The notes below the pieces were generated by a model. It had not been told where the DNA came from. It saw only the letters and a program-made list of their open reading frames with translations, and did not search any database. A stretch of DNA of 64,000 nt from Monosporascus cannonballus (lineage: Eukaryota; Ascomycota; Sordariomycetes; Xylariales): positions 1 through 64,000 of the forward strand of contig QJNS01000145.1 in NCBI GenBank assembly GCA_004154925.1, read 5' to 3'. Numbering within the stretch: position 1 is the stretch's first letter; each line of letters begins with the position of its first letter. Below are positions 33,462 through 48,780 of this stretch, in pieces. Position numbers and translations under genes: made by a program.

Positions 33462-36182
33462 AAAAATATACGGTTAACCTTTTTATAAAAACAATACATA
33501 TATTGCTTTTAAATAAGAAAATATTTTAATATGGAAGGTTTTAAATTTGTGTTTTTTTTAAAAAGGTATGGATGTTTTTAAGAATAAAAAATATATATTA
33601 ATGCGAATTGTATAAGATTTACGTAAAGTCTATGCATAGTTTTAATTTCGAAATTAAATAAAAAGTGAATAATTTGTGATCTGGCCGTTTTTCAAACTCT
33701 ATTTTTCGTTAATTAACGTTATTATGTTTAATTATTTAAAATATTAATCAATACGAGAGAACCCTCAAAAAATTTATACAGTTCATTTTTTTAAATTTAA
33801 ATAATTATTTGTTTTATATAAAATATACCTAATAACCACGGTAATTTTTAAAGTCCAAGATAATATAAATAATATAAATAAGGAACTTTAGAGATATAAA
33901 CGCATTTAAATATACAAGTTTTAAAATGTGAATTAAAAGATATATATTCAAACAATTGAATTAGGTATTAAGAAATTAAAAATTAAATAAAGTCTAAACC
34001 TTTTTTGAAAATTAAAATATCAATGCCGTAAAGGTTTTAATAACGTATAGAAATAAGAAATTTAATATCAGAAAACACCATTTATACAGGATTTATAGGT
34101 AATCATTTTCAGATTATTAACGATCGGAGAACAAAGAAACAATAAAGCAAAGTTGGTTTCCAATCGAATTATACGCTAAGAATAAACAAAAGATAAAAGA
34201 ACATAAAAATAAGATATTAACATAACGGTGCGGCCATCCAGGTTAAAGTTTTGAGAAAATAAAATGAAATAATATGCGAGGTTGTTAAATTAATGAAAAT
34301 GTATTTAAAGAAAATATCTGTAATTAAAGGACGTATCTAAAGAGTTAAGATTTACAAAACGTAATATATTTCAAATGTGATATAATATATAAGATAACAA
34401 GGGGTTAAATATTATTAATAAAAGCTCTTAATTTCATATATAATTATTATAAAATACCATTTTGAAAGTGAATTAATCGAACTGATAATAATATATATTT
34501 ATTTATATTTCTAAAGGTTTTAATATTCATGTTAATATATTTTAATATTTTAAATCGTTATATTATATATTATAATAATATTGTATCTGAACCGCTAAAA
34601 GTCGTAAGAAACGATTGAGAAAAGTCATTAATAATTTTCGACCCTGGTATAAAAATTATATTACGTAAATTGATTAAATAAAGCCAGTTTTTTCAGGCTC
34701 AACTAATAATTAAATAAAGTCGATGCGACTATTAATAGAACCGAATATATATTTACGTTTTTGCATTTTTATAAGTTAAATAATATCATCTTATGGTAAT
34801 AATTCCTTGCTAAAACGAAATATCATATTATATTGTGTAATTATAAATATAAAATGTTTGAAACTTTACAATATTTTTGCTAATATATATACGGACGATT
34901 GAAATTTCATAATTAATTAAATTGTTAATTAATATTCCCGGCAAGGTTTTATTTAATAATATTGTTAAACTTTATGTAATATCTTTCTAGTTAAACTGTT
35001 AATTAATATTTAACCGTTATTTGTTACATAACTTTATGTCAAAGTAAAAGGTTAGAAATATAAATTTAATAATTCATTTATTAAATAACGGTTATTTAAT
35101 TTCGTATTATTATATAGAAATAGGAAATTAATACATCTTTAGTTTTAAAATAAAAATTATATTTATATATTTTTCACTTAATTACGAATATATTTTCTAA
35201 TTTAGCATTTAGATAAACTCCTACAACTAACTATCGTTACAATAAACCTTTTTTAGAAAAGGTATATTGAATTAACTTGAATTCATAATAAAGACTTATC
35301 TAGAAAACGTTGAGATCATGTAAAAGAAAATTTTTCAACAAGTTTGCCTGATTACCTAAATCTTTAAAAAAAGATTAAACGGAATTTCGAAAGTCCAGAT
35401 AAAAAGCGAATAGTAATATAATAAACTTTGCAGTTATAACGAAAGAAAACTGATTTCAAAATATGCTGTTATTTCAGATACCTTATAGTTAGATTAAACT
35501 AAATCGAGAAAAAGAATATTAAGAAAATTGATATATAATTCAAACAATTAAAATATAGAATTCGAAATATTATTATTGAATTTCCAGATTTTAAACAGTT
35601 AAATTAATATATTATAAAAACTATAAATACTTAATAAAAACAGTTATATAAATGTTTTATAAAAGATATTTAATATACCTTAAAATCTGGCAATTAAATA
35701 ACGAATTAAAAAAAGAACGAATACGGAGATTTTTATATGATATAATACAACGTCAAAACTTGTACAATTGAGAAGAGTTTGAGGCCAAAATAAAAATTAA
35801 ATTAAATATTATATTTATAACCAAATAAAGTGTTACCAAAACATATGTAAAAACCATTGATTATAAAACAATTAATTAACCTAAATAAAAACACTATTTC
35901 AAATACACTAAAAAGAATATTAACACAATACAGGACAAATATAAATAAAAGTTATTACAATAAACAATGAAATGCAAAATACGAAAAACAAACAAACCAA
36001 CATAAAAAGGAGTAAAAAAACATAACGACTTAGGCAAATATTTGAAAAAATAACTAAAATAAATTAAAGTTATTAACCTTAAAATTTCGAATCGATATAT
36101 TAAAATATGTATCGTATATTATAAATAACGATGATATCTAGCTTATAAAGAATTCAAAAAAGTATTATCAACGTATTATACG
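33462..36182. other. AT-rich gene-free stretch
   Basis: 2.7 kb of highly AT-rich sequence without recognisable frames or LTR ends. Probably old RIP-mutated repeats. Confidence 0.5.
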
Positions 36183-36507
36183 TGTTACGACCTGATCAGC
36201 TACGGCCATCGAAAACGGTCGCAACAAGAAATTGATAAAAAAACTACGGTGGTTAAATTACATAATAGATTACGAACTTGTTGAGAGTAAACCAATAAAC
36301 CGTATTATTAATAATAAATTAAAAAGCTTCTATATATATAATTTATATTTTAAATAATATGAATTTATAATAGTAATTCGTTATTTAACATATTTTTAAT
36401 ATTATATAATGTAATTCTAATTTGTTGTTACTTAGATACAAAATTTCTCTCAATATATATTCGTACGAGTAGAGATTTAATAATTAACAAAATTTGTAGC
36501 CGTTATA
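36183..36507 (+). repeat. LTR at the left of element E
   Basis: Starts tgttacgacctgatcagc, keeps ccatcgaaaacggtcg, and ends near gtagccgttata. The right end is imprecise. Confidence 0.6.
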
Positions 36508-37846
36508 CGTTACAAAGTTGTATTTAATAATACCGTTAAATTTTAAACACTACTTCATTAATCAAAATAGTAATTAATTTACAAGCATCATTTATTATTA
36601 TACAGTTCGAGGCTAAAATCAACAGATTTAAAAAAAACATAGCCTATAATTTATAAAGAAAAATAAGGGTAAACCGAAATCGTATTATCACGTCTAGGTA
36701 TAAAACTAGGAAACATTACGCTTATAATAAAAAAGTGTTGAAACATTTTTTAAATATAAATATATTTACGTTTTTAAAATTTAAACGATCTTAAAAATAC
36801 TGTTTTCACTATAACGGCATTTTTAGAGAAAATGCTGTAAAATAATTTAAATAAATAATAAAACGTTTCTTAAAAACATTAACGCCGACTAAGACAAAAT
36901 TATTAATTTTTTTTCCCTTATATGAACTTTAAGACAAGAAAAAAAAGCCAATATCAAAAACCCGAACGAAAGAAAAACTGCAATATAACAAATGTTGCAA
37001 TTATAAGAAAAAAAGCCAATTTCGAAATACGTTATTATTTTTAAAAGTTTTATAATTAAAAAAACTAAACGGAGGATACAATATATAATTAATTTAATAT
37101 ATTTTATAAAACGTTTCACAGACGAACATTAAAAAAACCATTAAAATTTCAAAATCTAAACCATGATATGGTTATATTATTAAAATTATTAAAATTGATA
37201 CCAAACTATATTAATATCGCGTCGAAAACAAATAAATACGATGGTGTAAAGTAGAATGGTTAATCGGTGAATTTAGAAAAAGCGAAAAACGTTCAAATTA
37301 TATTGTATAATAAAACGCTAAATTTATAAAATTCGAAACGATTTAGCGCAAAAATAAAAACCAAGTTAAAATACTATACTTATAGCAAAAGAGAGTATTA
37401 CCAATATACTTAAAAACGTTTCGTAAATATGATAATTAAACACTTATTCCAGAAAAAAAATTAATTAACTTGAACAAATAGCCATTTAACAGAGACAAAA
37501 GATATATTAATATAATTAACGCCTAAGTTAAACAAATTCAATCACATTAAGAAATGCGATACGCGATTTTAAAGGTTAACACTGTAACTTAAAAACATTT
37601 AAAGAGCAATAAGTTGCTTTAAAAATACATTAAAAAAATAAAATATAAATTGAAAACATACGTCTTGATATTGACGATTAAGACGGCAAAAGACATAAAA
37701 TATGTTATAAACGGGGCAATTATCTAATATAAAATACATGGGAATATTTCATCAATTAACGGATTATACGTATATACAAAAGATGTGTGATTACCCCAAA
37801 TAAATGGCAAATAATGAAATAAATAAATAATAATATCAATAAATAC

Positions 37847-38274
37847 TGTGACAGCTAAGAGGTTTAACCAACTATTAAACGTTAGTCGTACGGGTTTATA
37901 TTGGCAAGAGTATCGTGGGAAACTAAACAATCGATATAGTAACGTGTTACGTTTTGTAATACCAAGTGTGCCTTAGGTAACGAGTTGTTTTTGCAAACGA
38001 TTGGTATTAATAAGTAATTTGTTGCAAAATGAAGATATTTAAGCTATAAAAATAATACGCGTATATATTCTTATTCTGGCTCAAGGTGCTTAAGGGGCTT
38101 AAATTCTTGAGCCCGTTAAGCCCTTTGAGCTCCTTCGCCGGCTCAGGGGGCTCAAGGTGTTTGGCACCTTGAGACCTTTGAGCTGGTCACGTAATATCTT
38201 TGGCGAGGGTCGGGTTTTGTCTTTTTCGTGGGCCCGACCGTACGTAAGGAAGCCAAGACCGTTAGGTTATAATA
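37847..38274 (-). repeat. solo LTR, little RIP, inserted in element E
   Basis: 428 bp in minus orientation with a perfect target-site duplication AATAC (37842-37846 and 38275-38279). It starts tgtgacagctaagagg and ends aagaccgttaggttataata. The GC-rich right half (for example gctccttcgccggctcaggg, and cgtgggcccgaccg) shows it has largely escaped RIP, in contrast with the element it sits in. Confidence 0.85.
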
Positions 38275-41200
38275 AATACGTAATATATTTCAATTAATTC
38301 ATAAGATAATAAGTATAGAAACCTTTTCTGATTTTATAATTATTATAATTATGAATATATAGGAAAGTCCATTTATTGTGCAGTGAAGAAATACTGTTAA
38401 AACTTTAATATAAACCTTTATTTTTAAATAAGACATATATTAAAATATACAACAATTTCAATAATTCGAAACGGAACTAAAACGATAAACTTAATAAATA
38501 TAACAACTTAATACATTACCTATAACAATATATATAAAACTCAGAATATTAGAAAGAATGTTTAAAAAATGTATTTTAAAAAACGTATAAAATAGAAAAA
38601 CCTCAAAACGCTAAAAAAGAATTTGAAAAGCGGATTTAAACGTGACGATAAAAACTATTAATAATATTATTACTTTATATATACAACTTAAAATTTACTA
38701 ATATATCGTAGTAATAAAATTTTAGAATTTAAAACGGAATTCCTGTTATTTTGAGCGTTTTTAATTATTTTAAATTATAATAAATATAAAGTTAAATCTT
38801 TATATCGTGAGGATTATTAAAAGCTAATATTATATTTAGAATAACGAAAAATATATATGCAACTGAATTTATGAAAAGGTTTTAATTAAAAATAAGATTA
38901 TATAATCGATTTCAATATTGTTTTACTTAAAACTTATGATGTAATTTTAGAATTATTTTCAAAATATTAATGTAACTTTATATTTAACAGGAGATTGAAT
39001 TAAGTAAAATATATTTTTTATTTATTACACAAAGACCTAAAGTATTAAAAAGTAGATATTACAAAATACAATATAGTATTATTTTTAAAATAGAATTTAA
39101 ATAATTAAATAACGATATATAAAAATAGCAAAAAATATTAAAAGATTTAATTGATATATGATTATAATATTACAAACACATATCGGTTTTTAAATAAACA
39201 TTTAATAGGGAATTATCGGAATATAATAAATAAAATTACAAACTAATATTAATAAAAGGCTTACTACCGCAGCTTTGTCTAATTAGTAATTTTAATAAAA
39301 CTAAAGAACATATAACTAAAGAATATCGAGAAGATCTGTCATTGAAATTATTTTCGATTTTTCAAATAAATCCTAAAATATTTTAAATTTTAAGAGTTTT
39401 TAAAAGAAATCAAAAAGAAAAGTTACAATTAGTTACCAATAATTTAATAATAATAAAATTATGAATCGGACATAGATATATTAAATTATTAATATAAGAG
39501 TATAATTCTACACAACCTAATAATTTAAAATAGTTCATGTTAAATATGGATAGAGTCTTTCGAAAATTCAAAAATATATAAATTATTTAAATCATTAATG
39601 ATATTAATAAAATTGAAAAAGTTAATAATAAATTTTCAGCAAATAATAAATTTCATATTAGAAAACTAATTCGATATTATCATCATATATTATTTTGACA
39701 ATATCCTTAATAATATAGAAAAGATTACAATATATTTCAAATACTATTATAATGTTTTTGATATTCATTAAATTATTAAATTATTAATTCACGTACAATA
39801 AAGTTTATATAATAAATAGACGATATTTTCTTAAAATAAAATCTTAAAAGCATTATTATATTTTTCAATAAGTTTTAAGAAATATTTAAATATACGTAAT
39901 AAATAACAAAAGTATTTTGAAAATGTAAAAATATATTCATTTATAAACTAATATATATAATTGAAATTTTAATACGTTACATCTAATTAAAAAGAGATAT
40001 TTCAAAGTACGTATTAATCGTAGTCATTAAATCATAGAATAATTAAAGTAAATTATATATTGCTGAATTTTCTGCTTTATAAAATAAAAAAAGGAATATA
40101 CTTGCGTTATTATAAAAAGAAATTTTATAATTATTAGTTTGGGTTATTAAAAGTCCAAAGACTTTGAGTAAAAACTTTTATTAAATTTAACTTTATATAA
40201 ATTATTAAAAATCTACTGATATTAATTTAACTAAAACACATACATCACAATGTTTATAATATATACCAGAATAACAAATTTTCATTTGGTTTGTATATTT
40301 AAATAAAATGCTCAAAATTAAAAAATATAAATTTTAAATAAATGGACAAATTTCAAAAAAGAAAATATATATTAACATTAAGTGTATTGTTATTCGTAGT
40401 ACTTTAATAAAATATTATTATTTCTATCAAATTCCGATAGTATAAAATATATTATGTAACTTTTATCACGATTTCATAAAATATGTAGAAAATTTATTAA
40501 AGGAATAAGAAATTAAAGAAATAAGAAATGAAATAAATTTTAAATTTAAAGAACACATCAGATTAACTTAGTACAATATATATTTCAATTTTAATTTTAT
40601 AAATATTTAGTAGTTTATAAAACTGTAAATTAGTTTCGAGGTATTTATTATTCGTTAAATAAATATCATAATTTACAATATAAGATCATAATCTAACTTT
40701 CATAACGAGATTGAAATATAACCGTATATATTGTAAGAAATTTTATAATTACTATATATTTTATTACTAAATTTACTTTATTAAAAAAGTTAGTAATAAT
40801 AATATACTATAATAATACTTTCGTAATCATCGATAACCTTATAAAATCTTTAATTTTATACTTTTTTAAAAAAGAGATATTAAATGTAGATAAAAAATAT
40901 ACATATAAAGAGATTATTTTAAATATATATGAGTTATTAAATAAAATTATATTTTATAACTTTTAAAATAAATGTGAAACCCGATTAAAGCGTTGTAATA
41001 AACATTAAAATAAATTATATAGTTTTTAATATTTTAATATCCTGAATGAATAAATAAATAGAAATATTCAATTATACTCTAGAATTATATTTATTGTATT
41101 ATATTAATTTCGAACAAAATATCTAACTTGAAGAATAACTTAATACGTAAATAACCTATAATATTAATTGGTATAAGAATATTAAAATAATATTTATTTT

Positions 41201-43652
41201 AAAATACCTTATATTGTATTATTAAAAAGTAAATAAAAGAACTGGAATATAAACGTCATTAAAAAGATATAGGGTATAAATAAAACTCGTTTAAAAGATT
41301 AACTTTCAAGAAAAGAAAATTAATTTACTTTATTATAAAATATATTAAAATTACCAAATCTAGGAGACGATTTGACCATAAATATATCGGTTTATTTAAA
41401 ACTATGAAGAAACTCTTGAAAACTACTTATTGTAAGATTTTTATTAGAAGGTAAGTTTAATTATATTTTTGCGTATTTTTTATTATAAAATCACTAATTA
41501 ATATTATGAAAACTTAAACAGAACAAATTAATATAAAAGTACAAGACAAAAAGGCGTACGAAATAGAAAGGTTCCTTAATAGGTGAAAAAACTCAGATTT
41601 ATTTAATATTTAATTAAATGATAAAATTGTGGAAATTTCAAAATATGTAGAAATCTATAAAAAACCGATTAACACTTAACTTTTCTTAAACTATTTCTTT
41701 ATGAATAATAGCGCAGTTAAAAATTGTATTCTAATTAATGGCTTATTAAGGCGGCGCCTATAGATTACCTGAACTTTAATCGATAACTTTTACGCTTTTT
41801 AAATCTTGAACTTCTATCACTATTTCCGTTTTATAATGTTTTAAATTGTAAGGTTCTTTTTAGAAATTAAAACATGCGATTAATAAATTTAATATCTTAC
41901 GTTTAATATTATTATTATCATTAATAATAAATACAAAATAATTATATAGAGATTCTAAAAACGGGTTTTTCGGTAGTTACTTTTTCTTTTTTAAACGACG
42001 GATTTCGACTACAAAATAATTAACTATAAAAATAAAAATACCTATTCGATTACATTATCGAAAACGATATACATATTCCTTTCAACGTAAAACCGCGTTT
42101 ATTATTTAACAAAAATTCTTTTTAAAAAAAGCATTGCATAATTTTGAACTTTTTTACTTCGATTACGTTAGTTAAAGTATAACGTTGTTCGGTTTTACAA
42201 AAACAACGTTTAGAAATATAACTCGATATAATTAAAAAATTGAATTTAGTAGTACAAAATATCTTAAATCTAAGAGATTTTTTTAAAAAGAAATCGTATT
42301 AAAACCTAACCTGGGACTCCATATAATATATTATTCAGACCAATAAATACGAATTCATACTATAACGTGAGATGGAGAAAAGTTAATAATACAATAGAAA
42401 AAAAAGGCTGAAATAAAACGGGTTTTAGTTTTCTTAATAAACCCAGTCTTTTATTTAAATACACTCCTTATATTACGTAATTAAGCAATTTAAGCAGAAA
42501 TTTGAAATAAAATACGAGAAAACTACGACGATTTCAACAAGGTTTAAAGAATATATAACGTGCATAGAACAATGCTGTTTAATATATTAAAAAGATTCAG
42601 CTGGATATTTATGTATAATATGATTTAAGATTTTTTAAGACGTTAAATTTTTAAAATAAAGTATCTAATAATACAAAATTAAACTTTTACTTTCATAGTT
42701 TTATAATATCAATTTATATAATTCAAATATTTTTAAATATAACATTCGATTTATATACCTCATAATTAACAAATAGATTTCAATACTTTCCTTTTTAATA
42801 TGAAAATATATGTTTAAATTTTTATCATAAAATAATATAATTCAAAGCCTACTTCAATATAATGATTATTATTAATATAGTTAGATTCGTATATACTCGT
42901 TTAGCACTTTTAATTATTTGTTTTATTATTTTTAACTGTTGTATTTATTTATAATTTTGGCATTTTATTTTTTCGAAATATTAAATGTATTTAACGTATA
43001 AATAATAAGAAATTCAAGACAAACATAAATATTTTTAAGTTTAAAGGATTAATAAAATTTATTTTGTATAAATTTAACTCTATAATTGGATAAAATTATT
43101 AACGTTTACAAACTTAATATAGAGAGGTTCGGAATATTCTAATTTAAAAAAGAGATAATAATATAATATTAAAATATTAAACCGTGTTAAATATATATAA
43201 TATTTTAATTTACTTTTTAGAATATTGTATAGTAAAGTTTCTCTAAATTTTATAAAATTGTGTATATTTATTATTTCCATAACGAAATGTTGTTTTTATA
43301 GTTTATACATTATAATCATTTATTATGATATGATATATGTGATATATAATAATAAAGCCTTTAGAATTATAACTTTTATGAGAAAATAATAAAAATATAT
43401 TATTTAGCTTATCAAGTGTATAAAGTTAATACTACATTAGTTTGTATAAATATCTATTAAATTTTAAAATATATATAATTTTAAAAGCCGGTAATAAGCA
43501 GTGTTTAATTAGAAATTTAGTTTAATAAACATAATATCAAACATTTCTTATATGTGTAATCCTTTTTTTATTATATATATTTTGGTTAACTTATTATAAA
43601 TTTTTAATATCGCGCATTTTGCTAAATAACCGTAATCATTGCTAAAGTAATT

Positions 43653-44011
43653 TATTATGTCGGATTCTAGGTTAATTAATTACGTCTATTGAAAACGGTG
43701 GTAATAGGAAACAGCTAACAAAATCAAGTAAATTAAGTCATGCAATAAATTACAAACTTTCTGATAATAAGCCAACAAAAGGTATAATTAATTTATTACT
43801 AATACATAAATATATTAACGACAGTATATATATTTACTGAATTTATCGTTTAAATAAAACGAATTTATAATAATAATTCCTTATTAAAAGATTTTTCGTA
43901 TTACTAAACGTAATCAAACTCAGTTTATTACTTAAATCTTTAAGATATCTTTATTAATATTCATCCGTACAACTTAGAATTTAATAATTAGTTGACCCTA
44001 TAGCCGTTATA
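43653..44011 (+). repeat. LTR at the right of element E
   Basis: Homologous to 36183-36507 (both share attgaaaacggt or atcgaaaacggt, acaaact or acgaact, and the tail ending tagccgttat). Heavily RIP-mutated. Confidence 0.55.
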
Positions 44012-47000
44012 TTATATATATAAAAGGATTAAATATTTTTAATTAAATCAAAAAAAGATCAATAAACGAACAATAATATTAATATTTATAAATTATAATC
44101 TTAGAAACAGAATTAACAAATAAACCACGTTATATAGTTAATTAACGTAAAATACTTATAAAAAAACATTTATAATCTTTACTATTAATAATATTATTAA
44201 TTTGCGAGAGGTTTAATAAAACATACTATAAAAGATATTAATAAATATTTATAACAACTTCTTATTTTAAATTAATATTCAATATAAATCTTTAAACTAG
44301 AAAGATTAAAGTAAAAGTCCGTATTTCCATTAGAAAAATATAGAAAAAGTATTTTAATACAAGGCAATAAAATACTATGAAATAAGTAAATAAATTCATT
44401 ATTTAATAAATGAATTTGAATCAAATTAAGAATATTTAACGTAATAGAACAATTAAGTATAATAATTAAATATATTATATATAGAAATATAAATATAACT
44501 AAATAGCTGTAAAAGAGTTTTAAAGGATTTATAAAGAGGTTTTCAAATAGTAAAAATACAAGAAGTCAAAAAAAGCTTTTAACAAAAGCTTTATATGCAG
44601 CGCTGAAATCGTTAATAATTATATTGTCTCAAAAATAAAAACTATATCTATATATAATTATCAATATTGTAAGAAGTATCCGCCTTATAACAATTATAAA
44701 ATTAAATACAAAATTAATGGTTTCGAAAAGTTATTTAAATTTAATATTAAATAATAAATTTAAATATGATTTTATCTATTTATAAAGTTAGGTATATTTT
44801 TGAAAAGAAGAATTAAATATATTTATATAAATCTCTATCTAATAACGAATAAATTCAATAAATATAGATTTATTTTTTATTATTAAATAAATTTTAAAAG
44901 CAATGTATATTTAATAATAGACCGAAAGTATTACTAAATATTTAGTAACTTAAAAAATAAAGTATAAAAATATTGCAAAATTTAGAAAAGTAAATAAATT
45001 ATGGTTGTTATTATAATAAATATATGCTTAAAGTATTTGTATAACTATCTATTATAATAGTCCGGGGTTTAACGAAAATTACTTAATAGAATAGGATAAT
45101 ATTATATCTCTAAATATATTTTTGAAAGATTTAGGAATAATGTATTCAGAACATAAGAAAAACTCATGACATATTTTTAATGAAAAGATTATTAAAAAAG
45201 CTTTACTTTATTTATAATCTTAACAGAACAAAATTACGGCTTTACGACAAACACTTAGAGCGTTTTTAATAAAAAATAAAGCATAACGTAAAATTGAATA
45301 CAGCTAATTAAATCATATTATTATTCTATATTAAAAACTGTCTTATTTATTTATTGAATTAAGAATTTAAATTTTAATAAGAAAATATTTGATATTATTT
45401 AATTTTAAAAACAAATAAATTTTTTTGGAAATTAAGGATATGTAATTATATTTATGAGGTTTATAACGCTATTGCTATTTTTTTGAAAAAAAACCTACAT
45501 ATTACAAAAATGTTTCGACAGTTATATTATGTATTATTTTGAATATAGCTTTACGTAATAAGAAATAATATATATATTATATTGATTAAGCCTGGAATAT
45601 TTAACTGGATATTAAAATATTAAAATATGTAAAGATAATAATGTTACACCAAATAGAATAAAATATGTAAAATATATTATAATTTTGAATTATTTTAAAA
45701 CAAGTTTAAAAATCAAGTATAAATATAAAATAATAAATGTGCATCATAATTAAATAAATATCAATGTTTTTGAATCTATTCATTGTAATACAATATTTAA
45801 TCCGAATTTCAATTATTATATGTTTAATTAACACTGTTACAAAAGTCTTGGTTAGTGTTTTAAAAAAAGCCATTTTTAATTATTATTAAACGCTGCCAAA
45901 ATTTTAAACATTCGTTATATTAATGGTAATATTAACTTATAAAATATTTATTTTCAGTCTATATTACTGCAACAGAAAAAATATTACATAATATATATTA
46001 AACAATAAAACAAATTTAAAATGCTTTAAAACAAAGTAAAATACTACATAAATTACAAGACTGTAAAAAGATGCTAAATGAATATATTACGTTATATTTA
46101 CATATATTAATTATATTTATATTCAAAACTTTATAAAAATGTGCAATAGTTTTAACATGTTTATTATTTTCTCAAAATAAAAATATATTAAAATAAATTT
46201 ACCAAAAGCAATAATTATTATCATTTACAAAGAGTAACAATTAAATTTAATAGTTAAAATTATTATTATTAAATTATTCTTATTAAACAATTTAATAATA
46301 AAAACATAGTACGATGATATTTTCGTACTTGTTAATAAATCTATAAAGCTTTCCTATTTTCTATTTTACTGAAAAATGGTAGCGAATAAATAATGTATAT
46401 TCTTTTACACGAAAACATTTTAATATACACAAATTATTATATAAAACTACATCCGATAAAGCGTTACGTTTATTTAAAATAATTAACGATGTTTTATTTT
46501 ATAAATTTATTTAAATTATAAGATATTCAATATATTAAAAGTTTGAGTAACCAAAAAAAACAAAATAATTAAATTAAACATAAACCACGTATATATACCG
46601 TAACATTAATTCTAATAACAACACCTGGATTAATGTATTATATATTGTAAATTTAGTGTCTAATATAAATTATTTTAAAAATATTTAAACGATTCTAATA
46701 AATGTAAAATTTAGTTTTATAGTCAATGTTTATAAATTTTAATAATATAATATTCTGAATATTAAATTAACAGTTATCTTAATATTAATTAAAAAATTAT
46801 AACAAAAAATAAAACTAATTTTAAAATTCGTAGACAACTAATTGAATATTATAATCAAAAAAAGATTAAACAATTCACTTACAAAAGAAATTGGCTTTAT
46901 TACTAAATATATTTAAACAAAGAATTAATAAAGAATTCCATTTTAAACATATCGATTTCTATAAAAATACCAAAGACCTTTTAAAAAAATTTAATTACAG

Positions 47001-47275
47001 TTATAATTAATAATTAAATTTTATCACATTTTTTATATTTCTTTTCTTGTATTAATAATAAACATTGTTAAAGTTTAAAGGGATGAAAATAACGTAAAAA
47101 TAAAAACAAAAACCATATACAAAATAGAAAAAGTTTTTAATATATAAAAAACAGATTTACTTAGTATTTAATTAAATATTAAAATATTCAAACTTTAAAG
47201 ATACTTAAAATGTTATAAACAATTTTATATATATATAATACTTATTAAAAGATTTTTATCAATAACGGCGAAATC
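44012..47275 (+). pseudogene. 5'-truncated pol relic of the same Gypsy family
   Basis: The sequence immediately after the LTR at 44011 aligns not with gag but with the middle of element B. About 44040-44110 corresponds to 50100-50170, 44380-44480 to 50450-50520, and 47100-47275 to 53955-54130. It is therefore a truncated, internally deleted and very heavily mutated pol fragment (protease region to integrase tail). No catalytic motif is readable. Confidence 0.45.
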
Positions 47276-47298
47276 GTTAATAAGTATATCCCAATTTA

Positions 47299-47341
47299 CG
47301 TTGATCACCTTACCCCAGCTCACAGCTATCTATTATCTTAC
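47299..47341 (-). repeat. inverted copy of a 43-bp sequence at 58152-58194
   Basis: Read on the minus strand this is gtaagataatagatagctgt followed by gagctgggg..., matching gtaagataatggacagctgt followed by gagctgggt... on the plus strand at 58152. Both spots are GC-richer than their surroundings. Confidence 0.55.
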
Positions 47342-47345
47342 AATT

Positions 47346-48400
47346 TTGTTTATTCGTTCGTTATTTTATTATTCCATTAAATAGCTTTGTAACGTAAGTT
47401 TAGGAAGTTTTTCGATCGACCGTATTATTTGCGAAAAAGATATCGTTTTAAATATTTATAGAATTTTTATTTCTGAATTATAACGTTAATATTTTGATAC
47501 TGAATAAATAAAATATATTTCGATTAACAGCTTTACAATATACATTATAAAGGTTTAAATTAAAGTAGTCAAATCGAGATATTACAAAAAATATATCTGA
47601 TCGCGTATTAATTATAACGTATAAGATAAAAATGTTTTTTTCTGGTATCTGCTAATTAAGCCTAGAAAGGCCAAATTAAGATTCGACAATAGTTCGATGT
47701 TTATTATAGCCGTTTTTAAGTAGTTATTTAGATTTTCTTTAAGGATTAGAATAACTAGATTTTTTAGTTAAAGCTATTTTTATTTATTTCGATCTCGAGA
47801 GATTATTATAAATCTTTACTTCTTATAAAGATATACAGTTTTCGAATTTATTAAATAATTAATTAACGAAATCATACTTTTTTACTATATATTAATAATA
47901 TCATTTAAAAAAAATACCTTTTAGCGAATAAAAAAATAACTTCTGTAAAAAATAAAGGTTATTTTGAAATGGTTTAATATGCTGAAAATTTCTTTTTGCC
48001 AAAACAAAAATAATTCCTTTAATTTATATAGTATTTTTTAAATGACCAGAACCTTTTATATTATAAATTTTTCCGGCGTATTTTTATATATATGTCATAA
48101 ATAATATTATATTAATAAAAGTATTTATAATGTTATATCACTTAAGCTTTAAATTAACTTTAACCGGGTTAATAATTATTGTTCGAAACGATATCTTAGT
48201 AAGTATAAATACGTATATATCGTTACCAACGTTCTTTAATTATTAATCCTTTTATACGATAAAATAGGCCTTGTATTTCTATAATTAAACATATTTATTA
48301 AATTTGTAAACGTATATATATATATATATATTAAAACCTATTTTCTTTTAATAAAAAATTGATTAATAATTTCCCTAGATTTTATCTTTATATAATTTTA
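47346..48400. other. AT-rich gene-free stretch
   Basis: No recognisable feature apart from a (TA)n tract near 48312-48331. Confidence 0.5.
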
Positions 48401-48780
48401 TGTTACGACCCAACCCAAGATTGGCTACAAAAACGGTCGGACCCACAAAGAAATTACGTAATTTGGATCTCTTTTGACATCAAGATCCAAACGAATCTAT
48501 ATAAAACCAACCGAATCTAATAATATTGGATCTGTAACAACGTCAAGATCCAATAAAAATCTAATTAACTTATGAAAATATAGACGCTTATTAATTCTAT
48601 AATTTAAATAACTTTAGCTTGTAATACTTATTAATACTAATCGTTTATAATATATTTTTGCGCTCTTGGTATTAAAAAATGTAATTAAGTTATTTATTGC
48701 TTAAATTCTTACGATATTCCTGTTAACATAAACCCGTACAACTAAGGTTTAATAATTGATTAAACCGCCTAGCCGTTATA
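48401..48780 (+). repeat. 5' LTR of element B
   Basis: 380 bp. The outer end (tgttacgacccaacccaaga) is unmutated, and the inner end reads gccgttata where the partner keeps gccgtcaca. Confidence 0.9.

Larger units (their letters stand above)
36183..44011 (+). mobile_element. composite Ty3/Gypsy relic, element E
   Basis: LTR-like sequences at 36183-36507 (starting tgttacgacctgatc) and 43653-44011 (starting tattatgtcggattc) are homologous to each other and to the family. Sequence after the first one aligns with the 5' internal start of element B (cgttacaaag...taccgttaaattttaaac). The segment 41560-41760 aligns with the end of pol in B. The interval is longer than the 6.7-kb norm even after removing the solo LTR at 37847-38274, so at least one more insertion lies inside, probably between 41760 and 43652. 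I could not find a clean target-site duplication. Boundaries are approximate. Confidence 0.5.
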
